A DNA stretch of 64,000 bases from Azospirillum brasilense (GTDB lineage Bacteria > Pseudomonadota > Alphaproteobacteria > Azospirillales > Azospirillaceae). Positions 36,919-45,023 of this stretch are shown here, piece after piece. The notes beneath the pieces are model-generated. The model saw only the letters and a program-made list of their open reading frames with translations, had not been told where the DNA came from and ran no database searches. The stretch is taken from NCBI RefSeq assembly GCF_003349955.1, contig NZ_QLKQ01000015.1, positions 34,514-98,513 of the forward strand. The letters are read 5' to 3'. Each line of letters starts with the position of its first letter. Positions within the stretch are counted from its first letter, which is position 1. A program made the position numbers and the translations under genes.

Positions 36919-38472
36919 CTACGCCACCGCCAGGGTCACCGTCATGCGGAAGCCGCCGGTGGCGCGGTTTTCGGCGCGGACCTTGCCGCCGAAGGCTTCG
37001 ATGTTCCGGCGCACGATCCACAGGCCGATGCCGAAATGGGTCGCTTCGGCCTGGTTCTGGGCCGCCGCGTCCTCCGGCATGCCGCGTCCCGGCTCGCGCT
37101 GGGAGAAATAGCGCTCGAAGATGCGCGGCAGGTTCGCCGGATCGACGCCCGGCCCCTCATCCTCGACCACCAGTTCCGCCCAGGCGCCGTTGCGGGTCAG
37201 CCGCACGCTGACGGTGCCGTCCGGCGGCGAGAAGCTGACGGCGTTCTCCACCAGATTCTCGATGACGGTCTCCAGGATGTCCTCGCTGGCCCGGACGACA
37301 ACCCCGGATTCGATGCGCGAGCGCATGTGGAGCTGCCGTTCGGCGAGCAGGCTGGTGTAGCCGCCGGCCATGCGCTCGACCAGATCGGACAGGTCGACGC
37401 GGCGGCGCGGCGGGACCAGCAGGTCGGCGGCGGCCTCGTCCATGCGCCGGCCGAAGGAGACCAGACCGTCGAGCTTGTCCACCGACTTCTCGATCATGGT
37501 CAGGGCGCGCTGGCTGCGGTTGTCCTCGGCGGGAAGAGAGCGGCGCAGCGGCTCCACCGACTGGCGGATGACCGCGATGGGCGTCTTGTAGGCGTGGGCG
37601 TTGTCCTCCGCCGCGCGGCGCAGCGACCGCGCGCTCTCGCGCAGGGTGTCGACCAGCCGGTCGAAGTCCTCGGCCACCCCGGACAGCTCCGGCACGGTGT
37701 TGCGGTTGGTGAAGGACCCCTGCCCGCTCTCGCCGATGCCGCCCGACACGATGTCGCGCGCCAGATCGCCGAACCGGTGCAGGTTGCGCCAGACTCCCAG
37801 CAGGACGGCCATCACCAGCGCCGCCATGACGATGTAGATCATCGCCGCGGCCTGGACGACCGGCGTGCTCCAGTAGGGGCGTCCCAGGGAGGATTCCAGA
37901 TAGCCGCCGGCGGTGTGGCTGGTCACCAGCGCCCAGCAGCCGAAGGCCGTGTTGATCGGCGTGACCGAGGTCAGGATCTCGTAACCGCCGGAGGCGCGCG
38001 GCAGGCGCAGGGCCAGCGGCTCGTTCCCGGCGCAGGAGGCGCCCAGCCGGTCCAGCACGCCCTGTTCGAGGAGCTGGTGCCGTTCGGCGTCCAGGTCGTC
38101 GGTGGGCACCGACGGGGCGGCGGCGACGTAATAGAAGCCGTCGCTGCCCATCAGGTTGTTGCCGGCCAGGGCGCGCGGCCGGACCAGCAGCTTCAACCGC
38201 GTGTTCCCATCCGCGAAGCGGCGCAGGATGGGACCAAGCTGCGGCAGGGCCGCGCGGTTGGCGCGGGACAGGTCCGGCTCCAGCGCGCGGGCGATCAGCT
38301 CGCCCTGCCGCTGCGCGCTTTGCAACAGCAGGGTCTGCGTCGTGGTGTCGGCGCGCTGGAACTGATCGTAGATCAGCACCGGAACCGCCAGGAAGACGAT
38401 GGTCAGCAGCGCCAGCCGGCTGGCCAGCGAGTGCCACAGCCACCGCAACCGGCCGCCGGGGAAACCCGCCAT
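36919..38472 (-). CDS. Membrane sensor histidine kinase (ChvG-like)
   Basis: 517 residues. Two membrane helices (about 18-35 and 206-226) flank a periplasmic sensor of about 170 residues; a HAMP-like linker follows ('LHRFGDLARDIVSGG'), then the dimerisation helix with H293 and a HATPase with 'ILETVIENLVENAVSFSPP', 'DEGPGVDPANLPRIFERYFS' and 'FGIGLWIVRRNIEAFGG'. The residue after the phospho-histidine is alanine ('NAHAYKTPIAVI') where most HisKA kinases have Glu or Asp. ATG at 38472 has GGGAGG 6 bases upstream, so it is preferred over 38574. The paired regulator is directly upstream. By likeness to ChvG/ExoS it may sense envelope or acid conditions; this is inferred. Confidence 0.9.
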   Translation of the reverse strand: MAGFPGGRLRWLWHSLASRLALLTIVFLAVPVLIYDQFQRADTTTQTLLLQSAQRQGELIARALEPDLSRANRAALPQLGPILRRFADGNTRLKLLVRPRALAGNNLMGSDGFYYVAAAPSVPTDDLDAERHQLLEQGVLDRLGASCAGNEPLALRLPRASGGYEILTSVTPINTAFGCWALVTSHTAGGYLESSLGRPYWSTPVVQAAAMIYIVMAALVMAVLLGVWRNLHRFGDLARDIVSGGIGESGQGSFTNRNTVPELSGVAEDFDRLVDTLRESARSLRRAAEDNAHAYKTPIAVIRQSVEPLRRSLPAEDNRSQRALTMIEKSVDKLDGLVSFGRRMDEAAADLLVPPRRRVDLSDLVERMAGGYTSLLAERQLHMRSRIESGVVVRASEDILETVIENLVENAVSFSPPDGTVSVRLTRNGAWAELVVEDEGPGVDPANLPRIFERYFSQREPGRGMPEDAAAQNQAEATHFGIGLWIVRRNIEAFGGKVRAENRATGGFRMTVTLAVA

Positions 38473-38554
38473 GGAGAAGCCTCCCTTGGTGGGTTCCGCC
38501 CCGTCCCGCGCGCCGTCAGGCCCGCCGTCGGGCACCCCGTCAGGCCCGCGGGCC

Positions 38555-39355
38555 TCAATCGGCAGCAGCGCCATCGGCCATCACATCCGCGTCGTCGTCG
38601 CGCGTGCGGCCGGTGCCGCCGGTGCCGTTGCCCCAGCGGTAGCCGAAGCCCGGATAGTTCTCGATGCAATCGAACTCGGCGTCCACCACGCGGAACTTCT
38701 GGCGGATGCGCTTGATGAAGGCGCGGACGTTGGCGCGGTAGCCCGACGGACCGTAACCGGCCAGGAAGCCCTTGCCATGCACGAGGTCGTAGATCTCGCG
38801 GTAGGACACGTCCTCTTCCGGACGGGTCGCCATCAGCTTGACGATGTTGAACTCGGTCAGCGTCAGGTCGATGCGCTTGCCGTTCCACAGGGCGCGGCTG
38901 TTGTCCAGGCGCAGGTCGAGGTTGCCGAGCGCATAGACCGATTCCTTCGGCCCCTCGGCCTCCTCGGGCGTGCCCTTGGAGCCGTCCACGATGAGGCGCA
39001 TGCGCTTCAGCAGGATGGACAGGCTGCGCGACTTCTCCACGAAGTCGAGCGCGCCGCCGGCCAGCGCGGCCTCTTCGTAAATCTGATCCGACAGCACGGT
39101 GAGGAAGATCACCGGCAGGTCGATGCCGCGGGAGCGCATCTGGCGGAGGACGTCGATGCCGTCCATCTTCGGCATGCGCCAGTCCAGCAGGACGATGTCC
39201 ACCGAACCGCCCTCGGCGAAGAAGTCGAGCGCGGGTTCGCCACGGTCGAAGGTGATGACCTCATACCCCTCGTCGGCGAGGTTGAGGCTGAGGGATTCGC
39301 GGAACAGGTCATCGTCGTCGACCAGCGCCACGCGGGCGACGGCGGGCTCAGTCAT
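38555..39355 (-). CDS. OmpR-family response regulator (ChvI-like)
   Basis: 266 residues. Receiver domain at about 8-125 with acidic pocket 'VALVDDDDLF', phospho-site in 'IVLLDWRMPKMDG', and 'VIFLTV'; the usual switch lysine lies in 'LDFVEKSRSL'. Winged-helix output at about 150-250, with 'LTLTEFNIVKLMATRP' and a C-terminal 'FRVVDAEFDCIENYPGFGYRW' that closely parallels ChvI ('FKMVDxDFDxIETLYGVGYRF' in the family). ATG at 39355 overlaps the lipoprotein stop by 8 bases; upstream in-frame starts at 39364 and 39418 are possible. It forms an operon with the lipoprotein (upstream) and the kinase (downstream). Confidence 0.92.
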   Translation of the reverse strand: MTEPAVARVALVDDDDLFRESLSLNLADEGYEVITFDRGEPALDFFAEGGSVDIVLLDWRMPKMDGIDVLRQMRSRGIDLPVIFLTVLSDQIYEEAALAGGALDFVEKSRSLSILLKRMRLIVDGSKGTPEEAEGPKESVYALGNLDLRLDNSRALWNGKRIDLTLTEFNIVKLMATRPEEDVSYREIYDLVHGKGFLAGYGPSGYRANVRAFIKRIRQKFRVVDAEFDCIENYPGFGYRWGNGTGGTGRTRDDDADVMADGAAAD

Positions 39356-39965
39356 TGCGGACATCCCAGCCTTGGGCAAGGAGTTGAGCGAAGCATCGTT
39401 TATCGACATCTGGGACATTTTCGCTGCTCTTCATATCGTAGGAAAGGGCACGGAAGTCCTGGGAGGACGTCATGTCCATGAAGAAGAAGACTTTGAGCGA
39501 ACAGTCGCCCTTAGCGTAATGCCACACCTTTGCAGGTGGCGCCTCTTCCGTTGCGGCAGGGGTGCCCAGGAGACGCCGGGTCTGGACTTGGTCCAGGCCG
39601 ACGAGCGTTTCGGGGGACAGGGTGGCGGGCGGGCTGGCGCCGCCGAACGGTACGGGGGGCAGCCCCGCCACCTCTGTCCCAGCCATGGCGATGACCGCGG
39701 CGGCGGGGCCGGTCCCCGGACCGTTCACCGCCGGCGTGGCCGCCTGATCCTTGCCCGCGGTCTTGACGCGCGGAGGAGCAGGTTTCGTCTTCGGCACCGG
39801 AACGGCCATGGCGGTCGGTCCGGCGGTCTGCGTTTCGGGAGGAACCGTGGTGCCGGGGCACCCGGCCAGCAGAAGAACCGCCAGCACAAGGCCCGCCTTC
39901 CGCCGCCGGCACCCCACTCCGGCGTTGGTTCCAGCCACTTCGCATATGGTACCCGTCATCGTCAT
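39348..39965 (-). CDS. Lipoprotein preceding the ChvI/ChvG-like genes
   Basis: 205 residues. Lipobox 'LAVLLLAGC' near residue 37 (cysteine of the LAGC) predicts export and lipidation. A proline-, alanine- and threonine-rich linker follows. The C-terminal 85 residues ('LSPETLVGLDQVQTRRLLGTP', 'VWHYAKGDCSLKVFFFMD', 'CFAQLLAQGWDVRND') form a compact domain with two cysteines that recalls the SmpA/BamE-like fold common in alphaproteobacterial lipoproteins. AAAGG lies 8 bases before ATG 39965. The stop overlaps the response regulator start by 8 bases, so it may feed the two-component system's signal. A CtrA-type box lies about 100 bases upstream. Confidence 0.8.
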   Translation of the reverse strand: MTMTGTICEVAGTNAGVGCRRRKAGLVLAVLLLAGCPGTTVPPETQTAGPTAMAVPVPKTKPAPPRVKTAGKDQAATPAVNGPGTGPAAAVIAMAGTEVAGLPPVPFGGASPPATLSPETLVGLDQVQTRRLLGTPAATEEAPPAKVWHYAKGDCSLKVFFFMDMTSSQDFRALSYDMKSSENVPDVDKRCFAQLLAQGWDVRND

Positions 39966-40698
39966 CGTCGGGCCTTTCAAGCATCGTGGTTGAATTCGCG
40001 GGCGGTGTTGCTGGCCCCATGCCTGCACTTGCCGCCTCCGTGAGATCAAGGTCAGTCCAGTCTGGTTAATGTGGCGTTAAACCCCTGTTTGATACCCCCT
40101 TTTTGCGCACATTTGCGGCCAATTTTTGTTCCTACTCCTATCGATAGGTCGGATTTCGAACTAATTTGCCTATTTGTGGGTTAGACAGCAGGGCGCCGGT
40201 CGCCTCAAATACCCACACTTCCCTTTGGCTTAACCTGTGACGGGAGACGCACAAAGGGTTTTGCGCACACGGCGCGTAGCACCGTGCGCCCAAGGGCGTG
40301 AAAACCGGCGGTTGGGAAGGGAGAAGGAAAGGGCGAAAATGAGCCCAAAAAACAATCGGCGGCGGAGCCACCCGGGTATGGCCCCACCGCCGGTCAGCCG
40401 GACGGGCAACAGTATCGGTAAGATGAGAACGCCGTGGTGGCGTCTCACAGGATGTTGCCGCTTGAACTCCAGCCTTCTATCCGGCCGGCGTTACCGCCGG
40501 TCGGCGCTGTGCGTACAATGCTTTTTGAGCATCAACCTTCACGGACACCATCCTGCCCCGGCCCGACGCCCTCGTCAAGACTGCATTGCCTGCGAAATGG
40601 GCTGGGTTAACTCTGATGGCGATACTTCCGAAGGCATTCGCCCAACGCGCACGAAGGGGGTGCCCTGCGGCAGCCCCGGCGCCGGCGCACCAACGCCG
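39966..40698. other. 733-bp intergenic region with hairpins and no supported gene
   Basis: A relatively A+T-rich stretch. It holds a CtrA-type box (40066-40080), T-rich runs around 40100-40130, a G+C hairpin near 40264-40290, a minus-strand hairpin around 40345-40395 followed by TTTTTT (a likely late terminator for the gene at 40699-42150), and a 10-base stem with one G-U pair at 40481-40504. Frames are open on the plus strand here (40237-40806) but composition and the absence of a ribosome site argue against coding. A small RNA cannot be excluded. Confidence 0.5.
40066..40080. promoter_or_regulatory. CtrA-type box TTAA-N7-TTAA upstream of the lipoprotein/ChvIG operon
   Basis: TTAA at 40066-40069 and 40077-40080, spaced by 7 bases, 101 bases from the lipoprotein start (39965). 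Same spacing as the boxes at 26592 and 63236. The match to the motif is seen; control by CtrA is inferred. Confidence 0.4.
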
Positions 40699-42150
40699 CT
40701 ACGCGAGCAGATTGACCGAACCGGACAGGGCGGGCATCCCCAGATCGCCTCCACCGAACGCCGGCAGGCTGTCCGCCGAGGCCGTGATCGCGTCCCCCGC
40801 GGCTGACCCTTCGGGCTCGCCGGAGCCGCCGTCCGTGCCGTTCGGGTCGGTCATGGCCTCGACGAAATCCTTGAGGGTCGTGCTGGACCCGAACGCCGCT
40901 TGGCGCAGTTCGTTGACGTTGTCCTGGGATTCTTCGATGATCTTGTCGTAATCCTTGAACGACTCCCGCCGCGCCTTGCGCCGCTCTTCGGCTTGATCCA
41001 GCTCGTTGGCGGCCTTCGCTTCGGCGATGATCGACTTCGCTGTCGCGAGTACAGCCTCGACCCGGCGCCCGAACTCGTCGGCCTCGCGGTAGCGCGACAT
41101 CTTCAGGTCGTTGTCGGCCATCATCCGCTGGATGTAATTGCGGATTCTGTCGCCCTGCGGGGCGTTGGGGGTGGGGGTCAGGCTGGGCGCCGCCTCCGCC
41201 ATCAACCGCTCCAGGTCGTTCCCCTGCCCGTCCGCCGCCTTCGCCTCGGCCTCCTCGTCGGCCTCCTCGTCGGTCTTCCCCTCGGCCCGCTCCTTTTCCT
41301 TTTCTTGTTCGGTCTTTTCGGCGGCGCTCTTTCCGGCGGCCCCCTCGCCGGACGGCGCCTTGCCATCCGTGGGCACACCCTGGGCTGTGGCTTGCCCGGC
41401 CAGACCGGCCGCCTCCGCCGCCACGGCCTCGGCGGCGCGCGCGTCCCCGTCTTCCGCCGCCTCTTCGCCGGCGGCCATGTCCGCGTCCGTGGTGGTGCCT
41501 TCCGCGGACGCCCCGTCCGTCGGCGGCAGCGGAAGAGACGGCGCCGTGGACACGTCCGGCGGCGCCCCGTCGGCCGGAGCCCCCTCCGCGGGCGCGTCGT
41601 CGCCGCGGATGGTCACCGTCACGTCGACGGCGATCTCCGTCTGGACCATGGTGATGGAGGTGCGTGTGGTCGTCCGCTCGATGGTGATGCCGCCGAGGGA
41701 CGGCGCCCCGGCCCCGCCGGGAAGCCCCATCTCCGCAGCGGCGGCCACGCCGGCGCCATACTCCTTCGCCGCCCGTCCGGCCTGCTTGGCGAGGATCGCC
41801 GCCTCCCGCGCCAGCTGCACCAGCTTCTCCCGGTCGCCCCGGCTGTGGCGCATCATCATCTTCAGTTCTTCGATCTTGCGCTCGACCTCATCCAGCCGTT
41901 GCGCAGCGACGGCCTTCGGCCCGCCGACACGCTTGGCTTCCTCCAGCGCGTTGACCACGGCGGTGAAATTCTTCTGCTGCTCCGGAGTCATGGTGAAGGG
42001 CAGCTTCGCCTGATCGGCCTTCTCGGTCAGGATCTGCTTGGCGTCCTTGCCCTCCATGGCTTCCAGGGCGCGCTCCCAGTCCTTCTTGGCCTTCTGGAGC
42101 TGGAAAAGGCTGTTCTGGCCGTTGCTCAGAGCGGAAAAAATGCCGTTCAC
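40699..42150 (-). CDS. Hypothetical acidic coiled-coil protein
   Basis: 483 residues, not recognised. An N-terminal helical, coiled-coil-prone part (about 1-140, 'MNGIFSALSNGQNSLFQLQK' start) is followed by a short beta-like segment ('GGITIERTTTRTSITMVQTE'), a long low-complexity linker of Ala, Glu, Asp, Gly and Pro (about 185-305), and a second helical part (about 310-430, 'IRNYIQRMMADNDLKMSRYREAD'). The C-terminus is Gly-Ser-rich. No signal peptide, membrane helix or cysteine is evident. The opening resembles secreted or filament-like proteins that begin with a short amphipathic helix, but that is only an impression. Codon use is normal for the window. Confidence 0.7.
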   Translation of the reverse strand: MNGIFSALSNGQNSLFQLQKAKKDWERALEAMEGKDAKQILTEKADQAKLPFTMTPEQQKNFTAVVNALEEAKRVGGPKAVAAQRLDEVERKIEELKMMMRHSRGDREKLVQLAREAAILAKQAGRAAKEYGAGVAAAAEMGLPGGAGAPSLGGITIERTTTRTSITMVQTEIAVDVTVTIRGDDAPAEGAPADGAPPDVSTAPSLPLPPTDGASAEGTTTDADMAAGEEAAEDGDARAAEAVAAEAAGLAGQATAQGVPTDGKAPSGEGAAGKSAAEKTEQEKEKERAEGKTDEEADEEAEAKAADGQGNDLERLMAEAAPSLTPTPNAPQGDRIRNYIQRMMADNDLKMSRYREADEFGRRVEAVLATAKSIIAEAKAANELDQAEERRKARRESFKDYDKIIEESQDNVNELRQAAFGSSTTLKDFVEAMTDPNGTDGGSGEPEGSAAGDAITASADSLPAFGGGDLGMPALSGSVNLLA

Positions 42151-42293
42151 GGCCGCCTCCTCCGGTTCATCGGAACCTTCGCGAATTCGCGGGGAAGTTT
42201 AGCACAGTTTCGACCCCCGTCCAATTCCGACAGCGCCCGGAGAAACGGCACCGGCAACCCCGCGTTGCCTCGCATGAACGCAATACACACCCC

Positions 42294-42319
42294 GGAACTC
42301 CGATGCCCATGAGGGTGTT
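42294..42319 (+). promoter_or_regulatory. EcfG-like promoter upstream of the membrane-stress trio
   Basis: GGAAC at 42294-42298, 17 bases, TGTT at 42316-42319. The -35 is exact; the -10 differs from CGTT at its first base. It lies 94 bases before the first gene of the DUF883-like/YqjE/DUF3618 group, whose relatives are often stress-induced. Confidence 0.35.
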
Positions 42320-42412
42320 TGATTCCCGAGATCGGACGCCGCAGAGCGCGGCAAATTGCCGCAGGCTGCTGGCCGGGACACATCCGCAGCCGACCCCCGA
42401 GGAGGAAAACAG

Positions 42413-43324
42413 ATGGCAGACCGCGATACGTTGGGCACCGGCGAACCGAACCGCAAGACGCCGGACCCGATGGCGAAGAGTGGATTGAGCAGTGGATTGA
42501 GCAACGACCGTTCGCAGCACCGGGGATCCTCGGACGATATGAACCGCATGGCCGGCGAAGCCGCCGATGCCGGCCGCGACACCCTCGAAGCCGCCCAGGG
42601 TCGCATCCGCTCGCTGCTGGAGATGCAGACGGACCGCGCCGCCGACCAGTTGGGCAGCGTCGCCAACGCCCTGCACAAGGCCGCGGAACAGCTGAACGAG
42701 GAGAACAACGGCACCGCCGCCCATTACGCCGGGCAGGCCGCCGACCGGGTGGAGCGGGTGGCCGACATGCTCCGCAACTCCAGTGTCGACGACATGGTCG
42801 GGCAGGTGGAACGCTTCGCGCGGCGCCAGCCGGAGGTGTTCGTGGGCGCGGCCTTCGCCGTCGGCTTCCTGGTCGCTCGCTTCGTGAAAAGCTCGGGGGA
42901 GCGGCGATTTCGCGGCGCGTCGTCGTCGCACCTGACGGGCGGCTACGGCCGCCATGACCGCGCCCGCCACGACCATGATCGGGACCATCACGATTACCGC
43001 GACTTCGGTCTGCGGGGTGCGGACCGCACCGGGCAGGAAGCTCTGCGCACCGACCACGATCTGGCCGGCAATCCCCGCAGCACGACCTCGGCCGCGGCCA
43101 TGACCGCGGCCGGGAGCGGGGCGGGGGGCGGGATTGCTCCCCATCAGGGAAGCCCGCGCCCGCTCAACGCCGCCACCGCGGCGACCACCGCCGCCCGCGC
43201 GCGTGACGCCGCCGAACTGGTCGCCGGCACGCCCCCCGGCACCGCCTCCAGCACGCCGACGGGGGCCGCCTCCGATGCCAACAAGCCGGTATCCGGCTCG
43301 CCGATCCAGGGGACCAAACCATGA
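42413..43324 (+). CDS. DUF883/ElaB-like membrane-anchored helical protein
   Basis: 303 residues. A helical region (about 40-140, with 'RIRSLLEMQTDRAADQLGSVAN') leads to one membrane segment 'RRQPEVFVGAAFAVGFLVARFV' at about 140-161, the arrangement seen in ElaB/YqjD-type inner-membrane proteins thought to contact ribosomes or the envelope. After it comes an unusual soluble tail of about 140 residues, first rich in His, Asp and Arg ('RHDRARHDHDRDHHDYRD'), then Ala, Thr and Gly. GGAGG lies 7 bases upstream of ATG 42413. Its stop overlaps the next gene by 4 bases. Function unknown; probably envelope stress. Confidence 0.75.
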   Translation: MADRDTLGTGEPNRKTPDPMAKSGLSSGLSNDRSQHRGSSDDMNRMAGEAADAGRDTLEAAQGRIRSLLEMQTDRAADQLGSVANALHKAAEQLNEENNGTAAHYAGQAADRVERVADMLRNSSVDDMVGQVERFARRQPEVFVGAAFAVGFLVARFVKSSGERRFRGASSSHLTGGYGRHDRARHDHDRDHHDYRDFGLRGADRTGQEALRTDHDLAGNPRSTTSAAAMTAAGSGAGGGIAPHQGSPRPLNAATAATTAARARDAAELVAGTPPGTASSTPTGAASDANKPVSGSPIQGTKP

Positions 43325-43737
43325 GCGCTGCGGAGGACCGTTCCTACGATCCGCGGCAAGACCGACCCATCGCCGGCCTGTTCGCCGATCTGGCGCGCGA
43401 AACCACCAACCTCGCCCGCACCGAAATCGAACTGGCCAAGGCCGAACTGACCGAGAAGGCCGGACAGGCGGCGGGCGGGGCGGCCTATGTCGTCGCCGGA
43501 GGGCTAATCGCCTTCGCTGGCGTTCTGGTGCTGCTGGCCGCGGCGGTGCTCGCCCTGTCGAAGGTGGTCGAGCCCTGGCTGGCCGCCGTCATCGTCGGGG
43601 CGCTCGTTCTGGTCATCGGCGGCGTGCTGGCGATGATCGGCAAGAAGCGGCTCAGCCCGGAGAATCTCCAGCCGCAGCGCACCATCCAGACGCTTCGGGA
43701 CGACAAGCGCTGGGCCCGTTCCCAGCTCGCGCGATGA
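43321..43737 (+). CDS. YqjE-like / phage-holin-superfamily (DUF1469) membrane protein
   Basis: 138 residues. 'PIAGLFADLARETTNLARTEIELAKAEL' (parts) is the N-terminal amphipathic helix of the DUF1469/YqjE family, followed by two membrane helices ('AAYVVAGGLIAFAGVLVLLAA' and 'PWLAAVIVGALVLVIGGVLAMIG'). Despite the family's holin-like name it is a bacterial envelope protein, usually next to DUF883 and DUF3618 genes as here. It overlaps the upstream stop by 4 bases (ATGA) and precedes the DUF3618 gene by 7 bases. Confidence 0.88.
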   Translation: MSAAEDRSYDPRQDRPIAGLFADLARETTNLARTEIELAKAELTEKAGQAAGGAAYVVAGGLIAFAGVLVLLAAAVLALSKVVEPWLAAVIVGALVLVIGGVLAMIGKKRLSPENLQPQRTIQTLRDDKRWARSQLAR

Positions 43738-43744
43738 GCGACCC

Positions 43745-44758
43745 ATGAACGACGGATCTGAAAACGGCGGTGAAAAGGGGCGCGGAACGCCCCGCGACTA
43801 CGACGCGATGCAACGGGAGATCCGCGAACGCCAAGCCAGGATCGGCGACACGATCCAGGTGCTGAAGCGCAAGACTGCGCGGCTCGCCCCCCGTCACCTG
43901 ATGGAGCAGACCATGAACCGGATGCACAGCACCCCCGGCGGCTACGGCGAACGCGCCCAGGACCGCTATTACGAACCGATCCGCAACCAGACCCACCAGC
44001 GGTCTCACTCGGTCGGCGAGACCATGCGCAGCAACCCGATCCCGCTCGCCATGATCGGCATCGGTCTGGGCTGGCTGGCCCTGACCGCCTCCGGCTACGA
44101 CCGGCGCATCGCGCGCAGCGGCACGATGCACAACGTCCGCGATCGCGCCGGCAGCGCCGCGCAGTACGCCCGCGACACCTTCTACAGCGCCGGCAACAGC
44201 GTGCGCGAGGCCGCCAGCCACGCTTACGAGCGCGCCAGCGACGCCGCGGGCCACGTCTACGAACGGGCGAGCGACGCCGTGGACGAGGCCGGCGACCGCG
44301 TGCGCGGCTTGGCCGACCATGCCCGCGACCGGGCGCATGACCTGACCGATCACGCCCGCGATCGGGCGCACCACATGCGCCGGGACATGAGCAGCCGCGT
44401 GGACAGCCACATCGGCAACCATGGCGGCGCCAGCCATTTCCGGGCTTCGGACCGGCTGCACAGCGCGACCGGACGTTTCTGGGAGATGGTGGACGACCAC
44501 CCGGTGGTGGCCGGCATGATGGGCGTCGCGCTCGGCGCCGCGCTGGGCGCCAGCATCCCGTCCTCCCGCTACGAGGACCGCTGGGTCGGCGAGTACGCCG
44601 ACGAGGCGGCGCACCGCGCCAAGGAGATGGCCCGTGACGCCATGGACCGCGGCACCCGCGCCGCCCGCGCGGCGGTCGAAGCCGCCAAGGAGGAGGTGGG
44701 CGACGCGGTGAGCGCGGCCAGCGACGCGGCGCGGGACGAGGTGCGCAAGCCGGGCTGA
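43745..44758 (+). CDS. DUF3618-domain membrane-associated protein
   Basis: 337 residues. The N-terminal 'DYDAMQREIRERQARIGDTIQVLKRK' is a DUF3618 motif; a membrane segment ('NPIPLAMIGIGLGWLALTASG') follows near residue 105. The centre is a long alanine/arginine-rich amphipathic stretch with repeated 'HAYERASDAAG/VYERASDAVDEAGDRV'-type heptads, reminiscent of LEA or apolipoprotein-like repeats. A second glycine-rich hydrophobic segment ('VVAGMMGVALGAALGASIP') follows. Last gene of a three-gene operon ending in a strong terminator. Relatives are described as nutrient-deprivation-induced proteins; the role here is inferred to be envelope stress. Confidence 0.83.
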   Translation: MNDGSENGGEKGRGTPRDYDAMQREIRERQARIGDTIQVLKRKTARLAPRHLMEQTMNRMHSTPGGYGERAQDRYYEPIRNQTHQRSHSVGETMRSNPIPLAMIGIGLGWLALTASGYDRRIARSGTMHNVRDRAGSAAQYARDTFYSAGNSVREAASHAYERASDAAGHVYERASDAVDEAGDRVRGLADHARDRAHDLTDHARDRAHHMRRDMSSRVDSHIGNHGGASHFRASDRLHSATGRFWEMVDDHPVVAGMMGVALGAALGASIPSSRYEDRWVGEYADEAAHRAKEMARDAMDRGTRAARAAVEAAKEEVGDAVSAASDAARDEVRKPG

Positions 44759-44792
44759 TCCGGTCCCGTTCACGGCTCCCTTCGAGCTCCGC

Positions 44793-44829
44793 ACCGGCCC
44801 CGCGGCTTCGACCGCGGGGCCGGTTTTTC
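44793..44829 (+). terminator. Rho-independent terminator after the DUF3618 gene
   Basis: Perfect 13-base stem (accggccccgcgg at 44793-44805; partner 44812-44824) with a 6-base loop, running into TTTTTCTTTG. It starts 34 bases beyond the stop. Confidence 0.92.
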
Positions 44830-44961
44830 TTTGTCCGACCGCCCCGCATGGTTTCCGTCCGTGGCGCACCGTCCGCGACAGTTCGCCGCAGCGTGCGCCG
44901 CGCGCAGTCCTGCCATCCTTATACCCGAGTGTTTTTCCCGGTTATCCGGCGCCGGTTCCGC

Positions 44962-45010
44962 TTGACAAAGGTCCTATGATGGCCACTTAATCAGGACCAA
45001 TTTAGTCCTG
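44962..45010 (+). promoter_or_regulatory. suf operon promoter with overlapping palindromic operator
   Basis: A consensus -35 TTGACA at 44962-44967 is spaced 17 bases from ACTTAA (44985-44990), or 18 from CTTAAT. Immediately after the -10 is a palindrome caggac-N7-gtcctg (44992-44997 and 45005-45010) that would cover the transcript start; an extra GTCCT half-site lies in the spacer at 44971. This is where an Rrf2-type autorepressor would bind, and the downstream gene encodes one. Confidence 0.65.
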
Positions 45011-45023
45011 TATCGGGGTGGTC

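Noticed and set aside
40240..40330. Possible cyclic-di-GMP riboswitch (GACGCACAAAGGG-like segment)
   Set aside because: Only a short stretch is similar; the paired core and tetraloop-receptor parts of the known aptamer are not found, and no downstream gene is placed to use it.
40237..40806. 189-codon plus-strand frame in the intergenic region
   Set aside because: No ribosome site, composition unlike the neighbours, and its end overlaps the conserved 3' part of the facing coiled-coil gene.
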